Shown here one piece after another: positions 39,301 to 52,600 of a DNA stretch of 64,000 nt. Location of the stretch: assembly GCF_910592395.1 (NCBI RefSeq), contig NC_088308.1, forward strand, positions 22,275,501 to 22,339,500, written 5' to 3'. The position numbers and the translations under genes were made by a program. The notes beneath the pieces are model-generated. The model worked only from the letters and a program-made list of their open reading frames with translations. It searched no databases and was not told the origin of the DNA. The DNA comes from Lineus longissimus (taxonomy: Eukaryota; Nemertea; Pilidiophora; Heteronemertea; Lineidae). The stretch's first letter is position 1. Every line of letters begins with the position of its first letter.

Positions 39301-42300
39301 GTTGTGTCTTCTCACACAACGCGTATTTCTACTTATTCAGTTATTCTCGTCGTCTAGTATTCTGTATACTGACATTTTTAGATATGCCCACGACGTTCGA
39401 AATGTTAACGAGGTGATGGAAAGGAATACACCATTAACGTCCTGAAGTATTAAGTAAATAAAATAAATTATGTTTCTATATGCATACCAAACTCGTGTTC
39501 TTTTTGAGCTTCATGAAGGGTCCTTCTGATGTCCTTAGCTTGAAGACGGAAACTCGACCCGTACTATTAGTAAGCGGCGCGGAAATCATATAAATTGTTC
39601 ACAGCGCACCGTCAAACGTAATGTTAAATGACTGACAATATCACTGAAGGGGCCTCATTGAATTGACGGAACCGACTGGAATGAGGATTGATCGACGGAA
39701 AGGATTTGGAGGTTATGTTTTCAGGGCGTTGCACGATGAGGTGCATACGTCACCAGACGAAAGCTTACTGATAATAGATCTGCACATGTGCATTTTTTGT
39801 GGTCGACTGGAAAATTGCATTAGTTGTAGTGTTTTAGTATACCATCAGTGCTTTTCGCTTATGGGTTTGATTCCGTTGGATTTTTTCGCAAGTTGTGTAG
39901 TACTCGATGATGATAATCAAACTCATAATCAACTAGCAGCACACCACCATCAGAGTCCATTCCGTTATGTCAATTCGATGAGACCAATTTAAGGCCTGGG
40001 GCATCTGACAACTTTATTTTTTTCGTAACTGTAAGAAAAAAGGATTGTATCCTGGTCCAAAGCATGATGATCAGTATTCAGGCCTCATCGTTCAGGAAAA
40101 CTATGACTGGATCAACGGTTACATTAACATCCCTGATCGATGTGTGACGGGCCATTTTTCTGCAAAGGAATTTGTAATATTGCAGCCAGAGATTGCTCAT
40201 GCTTATGCCATGTCATGATGTTGATTAATGTTGCAAAAATGTTGCCAATCTGCCAGAGAATGTTTGATATGTATTTGACCCTTGCACAACGTATCTATCT
40301 ATGACCCATGTTAGAGAACGCGGTGCTTTGCATTAACAATCTATGCGCAGCGGAAACGACTGAGACGGCAGATTTCCATTCGAATTTGAATGGTAATTAT
40401 CTAGACACTGGCATTATTGCATATATTTCAGCCGATTCATTGTGGTCTCATGGGTTGTTGTTGCACATAGCGGCCTGATCCTAGGAGCAGAAGATCTCGA
40501 ATAACTTCGATGACTCATCGTGGGCTAGCAGCTTCTCCGGTGCAATCTAATCTGTCAGCAGAGGATCGAAAGCCTGGATAGAAATATATTTTTAACCACG
40601 ACAGTAACCTGCTGCAGTTGACAAAAAACAAATCCCCATGAAACCCTGAACGACTCAGTACAAAGATAAGTTGTAAGTGAAAAGATGAATGGTGAATGTC
40701 ATATACAAAATTGTAGAAAAATACTAGTGGCTTTGACGTAAGACTTTGAATTGCCGCCACTTGCCAAACACTATTCTTCTGAGCATCAACCTTTAGTACA
40801 GATTGTCAATGTGACAAAACAAGGTGAATGCTACTATTTATGTAAATGTTTAATCCTCCATTGTATGGCAAGGGTTTGTTTACAAACAGCTAGAGGTATA
40901 CAATGATGTACAAAAAGGTCACTGATGTACACAACACTTTCTTATTTGGAGGAATTCTGTAACATAACTTCGTTTGCGTGATGAAAACATGTTTTTTAAA
41001 CCATATTCCTAGCAACAGTTCAAATTTATCTGTTTTAGACTCTGAATAAGGAGGAAAATGATCAAGAAAATTGAGAATATTTGGTCAAATGGCACATCAT
41101 GTGACCAAATACCCTCTACTCTTTGTGATTTTGTTTGTGATCTTTGTAATGAATTGCCTGTACATCTGTGGTATCAAAAACCTAATTTTCCACGTTGCTC
41201 TTTATCATCACCGAATAAGTATTTGAGTAATCAGTCTTTTATACAGTTTTAAAATGTATCATCATTGCACTATACTTTTCTAGGCTAATGTGAAGCGCCA
41301 ATGACCACTTATCATAAGTGTCGGCATATGAATAAAAGATGTGATTATTATGGTCAACAACATTATGTAGCAGCTGGGCTGCAAAATGTACATGTAGCTC
41401 TCTAGTACAAATTTATTACCGAAATAGTTTTTCTGCGAGAGAGACCCGGGGTTGTCTCTCCCGCATCTCACTGTGTTTTAAATGATACAATTGTTTACCA
41501 ATGAATGGGTCCACTTCTTAATTTTTTTGTTACTATCATCATCGATACTAACACTTCAGTCTTTCTCTGCTGGCCTTACGGTAAGGTTTCTTTAAGTGCC
41601 AATGCTATCATTTACAACGTAAATCCACCTGCTTGATGTTTGGTCCGCGCGGGTGAACGAACCACATGGCTTGCTCGACCTTACCTTGCATAAATGCCAA
41701 GGCTACCTGGGGATGCAGAGGTTAAGGAAAATGCCAATTTCAATCAGTGAATAATTTAGAAGTGTGATCGCCTATTTCGACCAGCTTTGTTGGGCACCTT
41801 ACTGTACCGATATCAATTTCCTTGGCAACATCAATATTTTGACGTTGCCGTTACCTCACGTTACCTGTGAGGTATGCACCGGTACTTCCAGAGGTACATA
41901 AGCTAACGGGAAACATACGTTTATCAACATACATCTGTGTTAAACCAGGCTCTGTGTTTTGTAAACATTATTAACGGTGTTTTTCAGATCGCAGAAATGC
42001 TCCCGAGGGTTCCTTGCATTCATCACCTCATTCACTGTGGTATCATCGTAGGTAAACCACTTAGAAGATATCTGGCATCTTATAAGATAATAGCTGAAAC
42101 TATGGCGAATTACCTTCTCCTTTAGAGTGTCTGTTTAGGTCTGATGGACACCTTATGATTGCAAATAACGCTCTTTTGTCTTTCGTCACCATTTTACCTT
42201 GGCTGAAACACTGACGTAGTGAATTTGAATTCTGCAATTTTGTGAAATAATTTTTGGTTTTACAGACACTCTTGTATTTTGTACCTCAGACATGTTATAT

Positions 42301-43453
42301 TTTCTTGAGAAAGCACTTACGGTGCGTCATGATTTTTTATCTTCATGTTTTGATTACCTACATGTAATGGTCAATGACGTTCGCTGATTGGCTTGGTGTG
42401 GGATCGATATTTCCCAACAAGATTTTTCACCGGGTTCTCAAACCTCGATTGTTGTCTCAGTTTCGATAGCATTTATTAGACGAATTGCTCAATTCATGGC
42501 ATAGTTATTGATACTGGTTCTCCCACTACGAGTGGACACTCGGAACACCTATAGTGTTGTAGCGAGAGTAAAGTCTCTGAGAAAACCGTTCACACTTTCG
42601 GCCACTGAGTGCGAGGTTTTCCAACCCAGAACTTTCTACACATGTACATGCACATACATGTACTCGGAAAAAATTCATACGCCAGCGCAGAGATGAAATG
42701 TGGAGACGCTTTGTCTCTAATACCTATTGAACACATATTGACTCTGCCTCAAATTTCGCAATTATTATTACTGATTAATCAGCCGACGATGGAACTAAGT
42801 GGGAATCCGAGCATTACACGTATATGTACATAACATGTCGACTCGTTATTATTTTCGTTGTTGAAGTATGCTGAGCGTGTAACATGACCTTCGTTCGGAT
42901 CTTAAGTAAATTGAGAGATGTCTAATATACATCAACAGATTTCCCTTCTCACGAATGACCAGCATTTTCAATTCTTTATCGATTTCTTTGGTCACAATAA
43001 TCGGATATGAGAGCTGCAGTGTGTTTCTGGGACAATACACTACTTACATATACGTCTTCACCGGATCCGCTAGCGTTAATTATGAATTATGCTCAGTCGC
43101 TAGCACACGCTGTCATCACCCACTTCGCCAGATTCTCAGCCAAGTGATCACATCCTCTCGCGGTTCCCCCAGGGGGTGATCGTTCCGATTTACCTCTTTG
43201 TGAAACTCCCTTTCAATACCGAATGACAGGTTTCAACAGCTCCTATAGATGAAGGGTTCATTAGCTGAATCGTTTTGCTGAACCTGCGCAATAAATCACT
43301 TAGTATTAGACAGTTAGAAGATATTCTTCATCGAGTCAGTCAGTGATTTTCTCTTTTACGATTCTCTCTTTATGACACTGTAGCTTCTTCCCCAAAGATG
43401 ATAATTCAAGGAGGGTATCGCCGATCCGATTTCACAAGATAAATTTTAACAAA
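36371..43453. other. Gene-free stretch, no recognised function
   Basis: No exon with a known domain was found on either strand. ORFs of 60-109 codons (for example 38920-39228 and 39663-39992) lack recognisable motifs and good splice context. TACATGTA copies occur near 38303, 41390, 42358 and 42655. The sequence is otherwise plain AT-rich non-coding DNA. Confidence 0.45.
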
Positions 43454-43558
43454 CCATATCAAAAAGTCTCCTGCACATGAGAAAGGTTAACGTTAGTGAC
43501 TAGAGATAGCTGGAGCGTGTTTTCATGCCACTCATGTACGGGAGACTTTTTGATATGG
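43454..43558. repeat. Inverted repeat with 28-bp arms and 49-bp spacer
   Basis: The left arm, 43454-43481, starts CCATATCAAAAAGTCTCC. The right arm, 43531-43558, is its reverse complement with two mismatches in 28 bases, ending GGAGACTTTTTGATATGG. A transcript of either strand would fold into a long hairpin. The spacer and flanks show no further pairing and no evident target-site duplication. A small non-autonomous element (MITE or foldback) or a structured RNA are both possible, and the arm length and loop are not typical of an animal microRNA precursor. Confidence 0.85.
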
Positions 43559-43623
43559 GCGGAAAAAGATATGGCGGATAATTTCATAACACCTTCAGTG
43601 TAGCGTTCTGTGCGTATTACATT

Positions 43624-43657
43624 CACTACACCTGCCTTCGGCGGGCAGGTTTTAGTG
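43624..43657. repeat. Short GC-rich stem-loop
   Basis: CACTACACCTGCC (43624-43636) can pair with GGCAGGTTTTAGTG (43644-43657) around a 7-base TTCGGCG loop. Only a small bulge interrupts the stem. It lies about 65 bp after the larger inverted repeat, in locally GC-rich sequence. No terminator-type or known RNA family is recognised. Confidence 0.55.
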
Positions 43658-46600
43658 TCGCGGCAATCACCCCGTTTGGCCGGGTTGGGCGTGTTGAAGC
43701 TGTACACAATGTTTAGTTTTGGGTGTTTTAGAATATATTGATACATGTACCTCACTGTCGGTTTTAGTTGTCTCACTGAACACCGCTCGGGTGGAGCTGG
43801 GATCATTTTGCCCAAAACTTAGGCATGACGCCTTGGGTTTGGCCTACATATTAGCTCCAGTATTGAAGGTCACTGACAAGATACTGTCATGTAGTCATTG
43901 CAGTTGAGCCTCGTGAATGACACTGAGCTGTCAGCTTGGTCCTCAGTGCTCATCAAGCCAGGTCGTAACTTACAAGACTTTTTATTGTACAGTAGTGCGA
44001 TTCCATCATTTGTGAAGATATGTCAAACCTGACTTCTTGGGCGTCCCGCTATCAGCGTCGCGCTTTCAACGGCTTCCTGTCCTTGACAACAGTGCGCTTA
44101 TCGACTTACCAGACAGTGTGGCATTAGGGTATAACCATGATAATTTGAAATCCAATGTCAGCGTCACGTAAAATGGTACTGTATGTTACCAGTAACATAG
44201 AGACGATGACACGCACACTGTCTCGATCTACGCATAGTCTCTCGAGAAGACCGGTGCTCTTTCACCTATCATTGCTGGGGACCGCCTTTTAACGTACTTC
44301 TAAAATATATGCAACACATTTCGAGCACGGTTTGCAAAGGGGAGAAAATGCCTTTTTCGGAATGAAAGAAGAAGGGACAACGTGCACTAGTCGGAGGCCT
44401 TCGATTCTTGTTGCCCCAATTTGGGAAGCCCTGGGTTTTTTTTCTTCAGAAATTCGACCTTGGGGCGGTCAATGCCAACTTCACTATTGTTGTACACATT
44501 AATGGTGTGTCCCTTATACCACTTTCTCAAATCTCATTCTTTGGCAGAACTGGATCAAATAACAACGGCTGATCCTGACGGAGAATGATTTAAAGAGAAC
44601 ACTCCTAATGGAATTCCTTTGTGCCAGCAATTCTTACAAAACGGCTTCTAGATGGAAATTTGCTAGAAAACTGATGGAGTGAGTTATATTGGTGATTTGT
44701 TTTGTAGAATATTATTGTAAATGATAGGAAGTCATTGAATATTCTTAAAGATGATGTGCGATTCTAACATTTTGTAATTTGATAATATAATAATGATAAA
44801 GAGTACATACAATAAAAGATGTAACTGCGGAAATTGCAGAATTCGTAATTCGTGAAAGCTGCCTGACATAGCGTCGTCACCCGTGGAAAATGACGTCAAA
44901 CCTGGTATGGCGAAGCGAGAGTCGTCATTACCAGCCACGTGTCAAATACTGACGGATCTCTCTTGCTGAAGATACTCAAATCATTCGTTCAGGAAAGACT
45001 CGGATGCCGTAAAAATCGGATGCCATAAAATTGTGAGGTTGACTTACATGCTTACCAGGCACGACATTCGGCTCGGTACTACATTTAGGAATGACGTCAT
45101 TTTTCTCGGGTGGCGACGTCACATCGGGCGGCTTGCATTAGATAAGGAACGCTGCGATTTCCGCTGTGACTTTTTAAATAAACTGATTATTGTTATCATG
45201 ATACATGTATCAAATTTAAAAAACGTTGAAAATGGCACTTCACCTTTAAGGGAGCAGTAACAGTTACAATTCATGTCACTTTTGATAACGATAAGTGAAT
45301 TGTTTTGATTTATCCGCCATATTATGGTATTTGGTAAATCATAATTCACTATTCTTACATTGTATTCACAATTGCTATGAGTACAATAGCGCCAAAGATT
45401 GATGAGTTTGGCCAGGCTATCAGTGTCCTGCTATGTGGATTGGCCGAGTCATAGTCAGGGCACATGGGCACTGGCTCGCTCTTCGAAAAAAGAAATTTTT
45501 TACGATTTATCCTTTGTAACTTTTTTTCAGCGCCCAATACTCCGATGTAGGTCAAGTTGGCAGCATTGGTGTCACATAATCTGCGCATAATCTAATTTGC
45601 TGACTGAAGTGTCCTAATTAAGGTCACAACCTGAGCTTGTTGAAGGCGGTTCTGTGATTTTTAAGGCATGATGTAGACATCCCAAAAGGCTTATGAGTAT
45701 AGGGCATGACCACAAAATGACGGAAGCTCGTGGAGCGTATGATAACAAAGTCATGCATGTTTCAAGTGCGAGATTTTAAAATAACTCCCCTGATAACCCA
45801 GAATCATTAACTGGCCTGTTTGCATGTTCAACATGTTCAAGGCATATCTCTTCTTGACTGCCAATGTAAACCGTGATGATAACGCCTGGCAGACCAGAGC
45901 ACCCCGCGCCGAGTAAGGACTACGAAAGCGTTACAGGGGACCGTACGGCGTCGAGTAAAGGAACAGACTAAAAGCTTCTACTGCCACTTGTCTGTACGGA
46001 CTAAATACATCGTGTATGATGGTTTAGTTGACCATTAACTCAGCATGTAGAGTGTTTGGCAAACGTTGGCTGCTAAGTTGTTATAATGTCGACTTCCGTA
46101 TTTGCCGAAGTGCTCTCTAAATGGGCCGCAGATAAGGAGCTAACGGATAGTATTCAAACATTTATGGCAACCGTGTACAGCTTGGCGATTTGGTGATCGT
46201 GCCTGTACGTTATTTTGGAGGAATCTACTTGGTTTAAAGGTTACACAGGATTATCGACCAACTTAGCCTGGATTCGGACGACCTAAAGATGTGTACGTTC
46301 TTTTGATAGAGTCCTGCAATAATTACTGTGTAGGGGAATACTAGTATATACAAGTATATTACTTTGACAGCAAAAAACGTGATCTCATCTTGAAAGGATA
46401 CAGAACCATTTCTTGCATCTGTGCTAAAGTAATGGTATAACGCTGATTTAACTCGATCGATGTATGGTTGAGATTTCATTCGCGGTAAGTCTATATATTT
46501 TGCAGAACTTGTAGCATAATATTCGTACTATCAATAATTCTTGATACCATGTAGCCTACCAGTCAGCAGTGTTAAAAAGTTAGCAAAAAAGGCAATAGCG

Positions 46601-49600
46601 AGAAAGCGTAACAGTCGATTCACACCAATCGAGGACAGACGTAAAGTCTCTAGTTTAACCGATCTAAAACCGGTTCTGAATATCAAGTTTTTGCTAGGTA
46701 TTGCCAAACTCACAAAGTTGTCTTTCAAAGCCATTTAACATGTCCAGTTTCGATATACATGTACGTGTACAGTTACAGTTGTCCGAGAGTTATATATGAC
46801 GTCATTTTTCGGCTAGGCCTTTATTTCTATTTCGTTCAACGAGCTGTTTTAATTGCCTAGTATCACCCGTCGGTACTTACACCAATTTCCGCCAGTGATG
46901 AAAGGCGGCCAAGTCTCATAAGTACTAGTATAATCATTTGCTGTATTTTGCAATACGATATTCCATGATTTTCATGAACCCAGTTTTTAATTTGCCGCGC
47001 AGACCTTTTAGCATGATTTGAGTGAGCCATGTAATGCGTCTTAGGAGCAAAATTTTAATTTGTTACCCATTTCATTTAAACGTGCTTCCGAGACCCGGTG
47101 CCATGACCAGATGATGGTATATATTACTTAAATTCGAGAAAATCGATCACTCGCAGATAGCTCAATGTCGTTAGGATTCCTTTCCCTATCACTTTTTTGA
47201 GGGCAAAGCAGGCCAACAAATGACAACCCATGTTGAAATATTCACTTCAATCATGGATTGGTTTTTACTCAGAACTGACGCATCGACTAGTGCTCTATCG
47301 TATAATTACTCCCAAGGGGTTCAATTGAATTTCTCTGTTTCAAATTGCATTTCCTTGTGAACGTGCTAGAAAAAAGGTAATACATGTTAAACTCTTTGCC
47401 TTAACCTCTTGTAGTTACAGGTGCATCGAATGCTGATGTTTTACGTCGAGTTCAGCTAATCAAAGTTAACGGCAGACACATGCCTTTATTATGCGCATTA
47501 CGGGTACCATTGGGGTTCGTCAACGTATCACTTTAAGGATAACTGATGAACTTCAATCGTCGCCGGTTTGAATTTAAATACGATAGATAATTACAAGCTA
47601 TATCGCTGCAGTGACATCGCTATCGGAATATGCTCTGACAGGGAGCGGGATACAATTTTGAATTCGTATTCAAAAACAATCTCAGCATTTTTTTTATTTC
47701 ATCCAGTCGCATTTACTGTTTCTGATGTAGCGGGCCGTCTTCAATTTCACTGACATGATTGGTTGATCCGATATGTATAGGAAGGCATGATGGCCGCCTC
47801 CGAGTGCGGCCGGTGCTACTGGTTGTTTAATGTTCCCTACACTTCAGTGTTTCCATATATACATTAGACAGCCTTAGGTGAACACAGAGAAACATGTCAA
47901 TAATGTTGTTTTCCAGCTTAGTACCCCCTGATAAACCAGGTTCCTGACAACCTTGGGTATAATTAAATATCAATGTTTCATCAACTCCCGCAACGGCAGC
48001 TGTTTAATACCCGACTATTAATCAAAAGCTTGATGAATCATATGGACCACTGACGATGACCGGCAGGTTTCGCAACCCTTACTAGGAGAAGCTAAGCAGA
48101 ACTACTACGAAGTCCAAAGTTTGTGTACGTTATCAACAACTTTAAAAAAATCCCTCGATTTCTCGATTTCTCGTTCAACTAAGAATAGAAAATAACTGAC
48201 GAGTGTGACTTATTAAATAAAATTGATTCGCACTCATTGTTCTCCACTCAGTTCTTCTTTTGGTAATTTGGTAAGTTACATTCCTTGAAAAACCGCGACC
48301 ATTTTAAAGCAGTCCATTGCAATCAAACTTGACCATGCAGGGTACATGAGCATGGCTTCATCTTGGTATAACAAACCTGTAGTCTTTAAATTCGTGGACC
48401 AATTTTTTTGCACACGATACAATGCCATAAAACAGTTGTTTTATTTATCTATAAACAATGGTTAGGCGGGGAAAACTATCTAAATAGGTGCATGACCTGA
48501 CGAGAAATCTATATATATCGTCCATGGAAGTATATAGGCCAGCAAAACAAGTAAAGAGCCATAATTCACTGATAATAGCTCCTCAAAGTATATTGACATC
48601 ATGTAATTTATGTATTCCATCAACTGGTATGAAAGGTCAAGGTGTGTTCGTTTAAATGTAAGTAAGTCATAATTTGAATTTGAAAATGTCAGTTATGCCA
48701 ATTGTGTGCACGGGTATAAAATCTTCATGATGAGGTTCCATCGTGCTTTGCTATGCAAGTACAATATAGTAAATACTTTTTAGCCTTGTTTACTTCTAAC
48801 ATTTCGAGCGGGCAACTGTTAACAAACTTCACGAAAGAACACGACCTTTAACTAACGACTGGGATGCAGCTGAGTACACTGCGGTCCAACATCCAAATCA
48901 TTCAGACCACTGGAACGGATGATACGTTTACAAAACGGTACCATCATGCTATCGGGTTTGTTAATTTGTTATGGTATGCGTGGGTGGTGGATTCACGGCG
49001 GTAAATGTTATTCACGTAAGCTTATTTACCATTCACAACAAAAACCACTTGTCGGACTTGAAACTGTGAAAACTACACGAAATACTGAGTTATGTCAATA
49101 TCCAGAAAACTGACACTGAACAATACCATCAAGCAGAACGGCCTTCACAACACGACACGATACTTAATATTTTGAAATAAACAATTTTTTCTTAGTTTTC
49201 TCTTACTGGAACGACATTTCAACATTCTTCGTAAGGGCTTCATCAGTATGCATGCCATGAGCCCAGACGGAAACACGAAGCAGCCTCATCAAAACGATTG
49301 CACTGAAAGCTATTCTTGTACCATTTGAGGAAGAGGCTGATCCAGTGTTGGCCGAGTATAAATCAGTAACTATGTTGAAATATTATTCGCAAACGAGCGT
49401 TTTTATCGCTGTGACCTGCGATGATGATCGCTCATTGAAGCAATATTGTCGAAGGAGGGTCCCCTTGTCGCTTTCATTGATTTTCTAATGGATCACAACA
49501 CTGTACGTCATGTACGTATTGCTCGAAAATTAAATCCATGACATCCACATGGGCACGATCCATATTGGGGATCATTCCGTCCGTATTGGCGCATTTTCGC

Positions 49601-52600
49601 ATGCATGGGCACGGTACAGTCGCCATCCGAATGTAAATACGTCGTCAAAAATGCATGGGCATCAACAAGATGATTAACAACCTACAATCAACCCAATTAC
49701 CATGTTTATCACTTCGTTTTTGAGTGGACCATCAATAGAATTCAACTTATGCTGATATCCGATGCTGTAATAAAGACGAGAGGTACCTATCTTAAATTTG
49801 GCAAGCGGCGTGAAACATTCATGTGGAGAACGATCAAAACGAGCGTATGAACTTAACGGTGATGAATGTTGTTGTTGTTGTTGTTTTTAATTCAAATTAT
49901 GAATTCATCGCAACGGAAGTAGGGGCATGATGCATTTTTAAAATTATTTCTTAATGCATCTTAGATGTCTATAGTGAACATTTAAAAGCTCTATAAATCA
50001 TTCACCATTGTTTAGTTCATAGAACAGCTGCAACTCGGTATTCAACATGTTCAATGGCCACCTATAAAACTGGGTCAGTGTACCTTTGCTATAACTCAGG
50101 TTATATTGGAATGCTCACTATCAGTGTGGGATTCGTCAGGTAAAATGTCTACATCCACATCTACGACATCCAAATTGCAAATTAACAACATCCAAGTAGG
50201 AGAGCGAGTTTCCATCCACGAGCCTGATGGATAAACGCGCAGAAGCTGATCGGAGCCGTTGAGAGAGAGTTCGCCTTCTCGCCGGCTGTCCCATGAACAC
50301 GTGTTCTATTTATATTTTGATATGTTTAGATGTCACACATAACTATCAATTTTATGTATGTATTTGTGTTGAAGGAGTGACATTTATTATTGATCGGGCC
50401 TAGGAAGTGAATGTGCAATTCATGTCGTTGTCTTGCTGTGCGCCAGCGGATATTAGATTGCTCAGCCTAGGCCTGCAAACCTGACAAAATGGAGATAACC
50501 AGTTGTTGATGGATACGTGATATGATATAATGCATTTATCTATTAAACTGGATTTATATACGAATTATGCCGAGTTATTGTGATGGAAACATGTGATAGC
50601 TGCATATGGTGTCGTAATAAACACAACCTGTGTGTACATTGTGATTTACAGGAGTGTTCAGAGGATAATACGATATAAAGGGTCCAGGAAGTTATTGATA
50701 CGCTTTGAACTATGTTTACTTGTGCAGTGCATGTAATAACATTAACAAACCTACATCGGACACTGGAGGAGACATAAATGTAGTTATAACAATTCAGAGA
50801 GAACTTTTTTAAGGTAAGCATATCGTACCAGGCTTCGTTACTTAATACTTTCTCTATCCAAAAATCACCAATTTTATATTGAAAGACCAATATTCAGCCG
50901 CTGTGGTGCACTTCTAATTCCCTCTTGCATCATCTTCCGTCTTGTTTGATATGCAATATTGACTAATTGGGCTGTAGTGTCACACTTAATCTAAACAAGC
51001 CTTCAGCTCAATTCAATGAACGTCCTGTTTTAATTTAACAGGTTAGTGCATGCAATGTAAAATGTACTTCCTATGCGTCACCATAGCCATGTAGTCAAAT
51101 GTCATCTTCTCCTTTGGTCTTACTGAGTCATTTCCCACGGACAGTCGGTGTCTAGGTCATATTGAAAAAGCTGGGTCACCTGTTATGATCGCCAGCAGCA
51201 ACCTCCAGAATACAATTGTTTAACAAGTGGCATCAGGTGAAGTTGAAGGAAACACAATGCCAGGTAAACGAGGTCGATGAATTACCTAGTTATTCAGGTG
51301 ATGGTAATGAGACTTGAGTTGTTTTCTTATGTTAATAGACCTATGCCAGTAAAACAACATAAAACACATCTTCCGTGCGTGTTGATGATACAAGGAAGAG
51401 CAATAGCATGTACTTTCAATGTTGTGACGATAATGAATAACGGTATCAAAAAGAAAGTGTCAGGAAATCATTTGTTGTACCTTTGTTCTTTATGAAGCGG
51501 GCGCTGCAGCAGGATGTTGTCAGAGTGTTCATGATTGCTGGTAGCGACAATGGTGATGTCTACAGGACATAAAAGATGCGAATAGGCGCATCATCCTCCT
51601 TGTCACATAAATCCCACACCCAAGTTCTCCTTCTAAATCACAGTGAGCTATATCAATACGATAAACGAAGTATGCAGAATCGACTCGAAATTTACTGCAA
51701 ATCCGTCATTGCTGACATCATTGGTACCACAAACTTTATCTTTATGTAAGTTTTCTAATAGCGTCAAGAGTGTGCCGTAATCTCCCAGCCGATCTACTAC
51801 AGGACAGGACAGAAAAAGTGTCCCATCCTCGTCCTCCCTGTCAATCCATAAATGCCCAACAATATTATATTGTTGATTTTCCCTTCAAATGTCTTGGCTG
51901 CAGTGCCTAGTCATGTTTTCTTGACACCCAGTACAGCTTTCCACTGACTTTGTTAGCAACTGACCCCACTTTCAACTTTTATACCGCTTGGTCAGATTAG
52001 AGTTATCATAGTGTGTATACATAGATTTTCACGTACTCGATACCCTTGATTGATTAGGAGAGGCTTTTCTGATAACCACTTGCTCTTGACAAACACTGAC
52101 TCAGACGGGTCACGATAGTGTTTGATTTACTGACATCGCTGACATGTTATATTGAGCAGTAGCTGGCAGGAAGTGTACACTAAATTATCAAAACTACCAA
52201 TAAATGGCCAAATGACTGCCGTTAAAAGTATGCGGTTGACATTTGCTATCATAAATATTTTAAATGGCAATATATATAGTCGTGGTCAGCCAACCGGGTC
52301 TTAAATATAAGGAAGGTACGCGTAGACATTCCAACCCCTAGACACAAGATTCATCTTTCTGAACTTTAAAGGCATCAATCGATGAAAAAGATATTGACTA
52401 AAAAACAGTAATTAGGTCTAGGCTCCCCTTATTCAAAGGAATTTCAAAATATAGAGAAACGAGGAGGTTGTGCCTCTTTTGGGGGAAGGCGAACAAACAA
52501 GTTATTTCAAAGCTTTGCCCAAATGTTAAGAGTAGAATTTGAAAAAGACAGTTCTTTATTCATGGTAACTTTTGAAGTGGCGCCACAGTTTGCCTTTGTC

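Noticed and set aside
43454-43558. MicroRNA precursor
   Set aside because: The 49-base loop and nearly perfect 28-bp arms fit a small inverted-repeat element better than an animal pre-miRNA; without small-RNA data it cannot be called.
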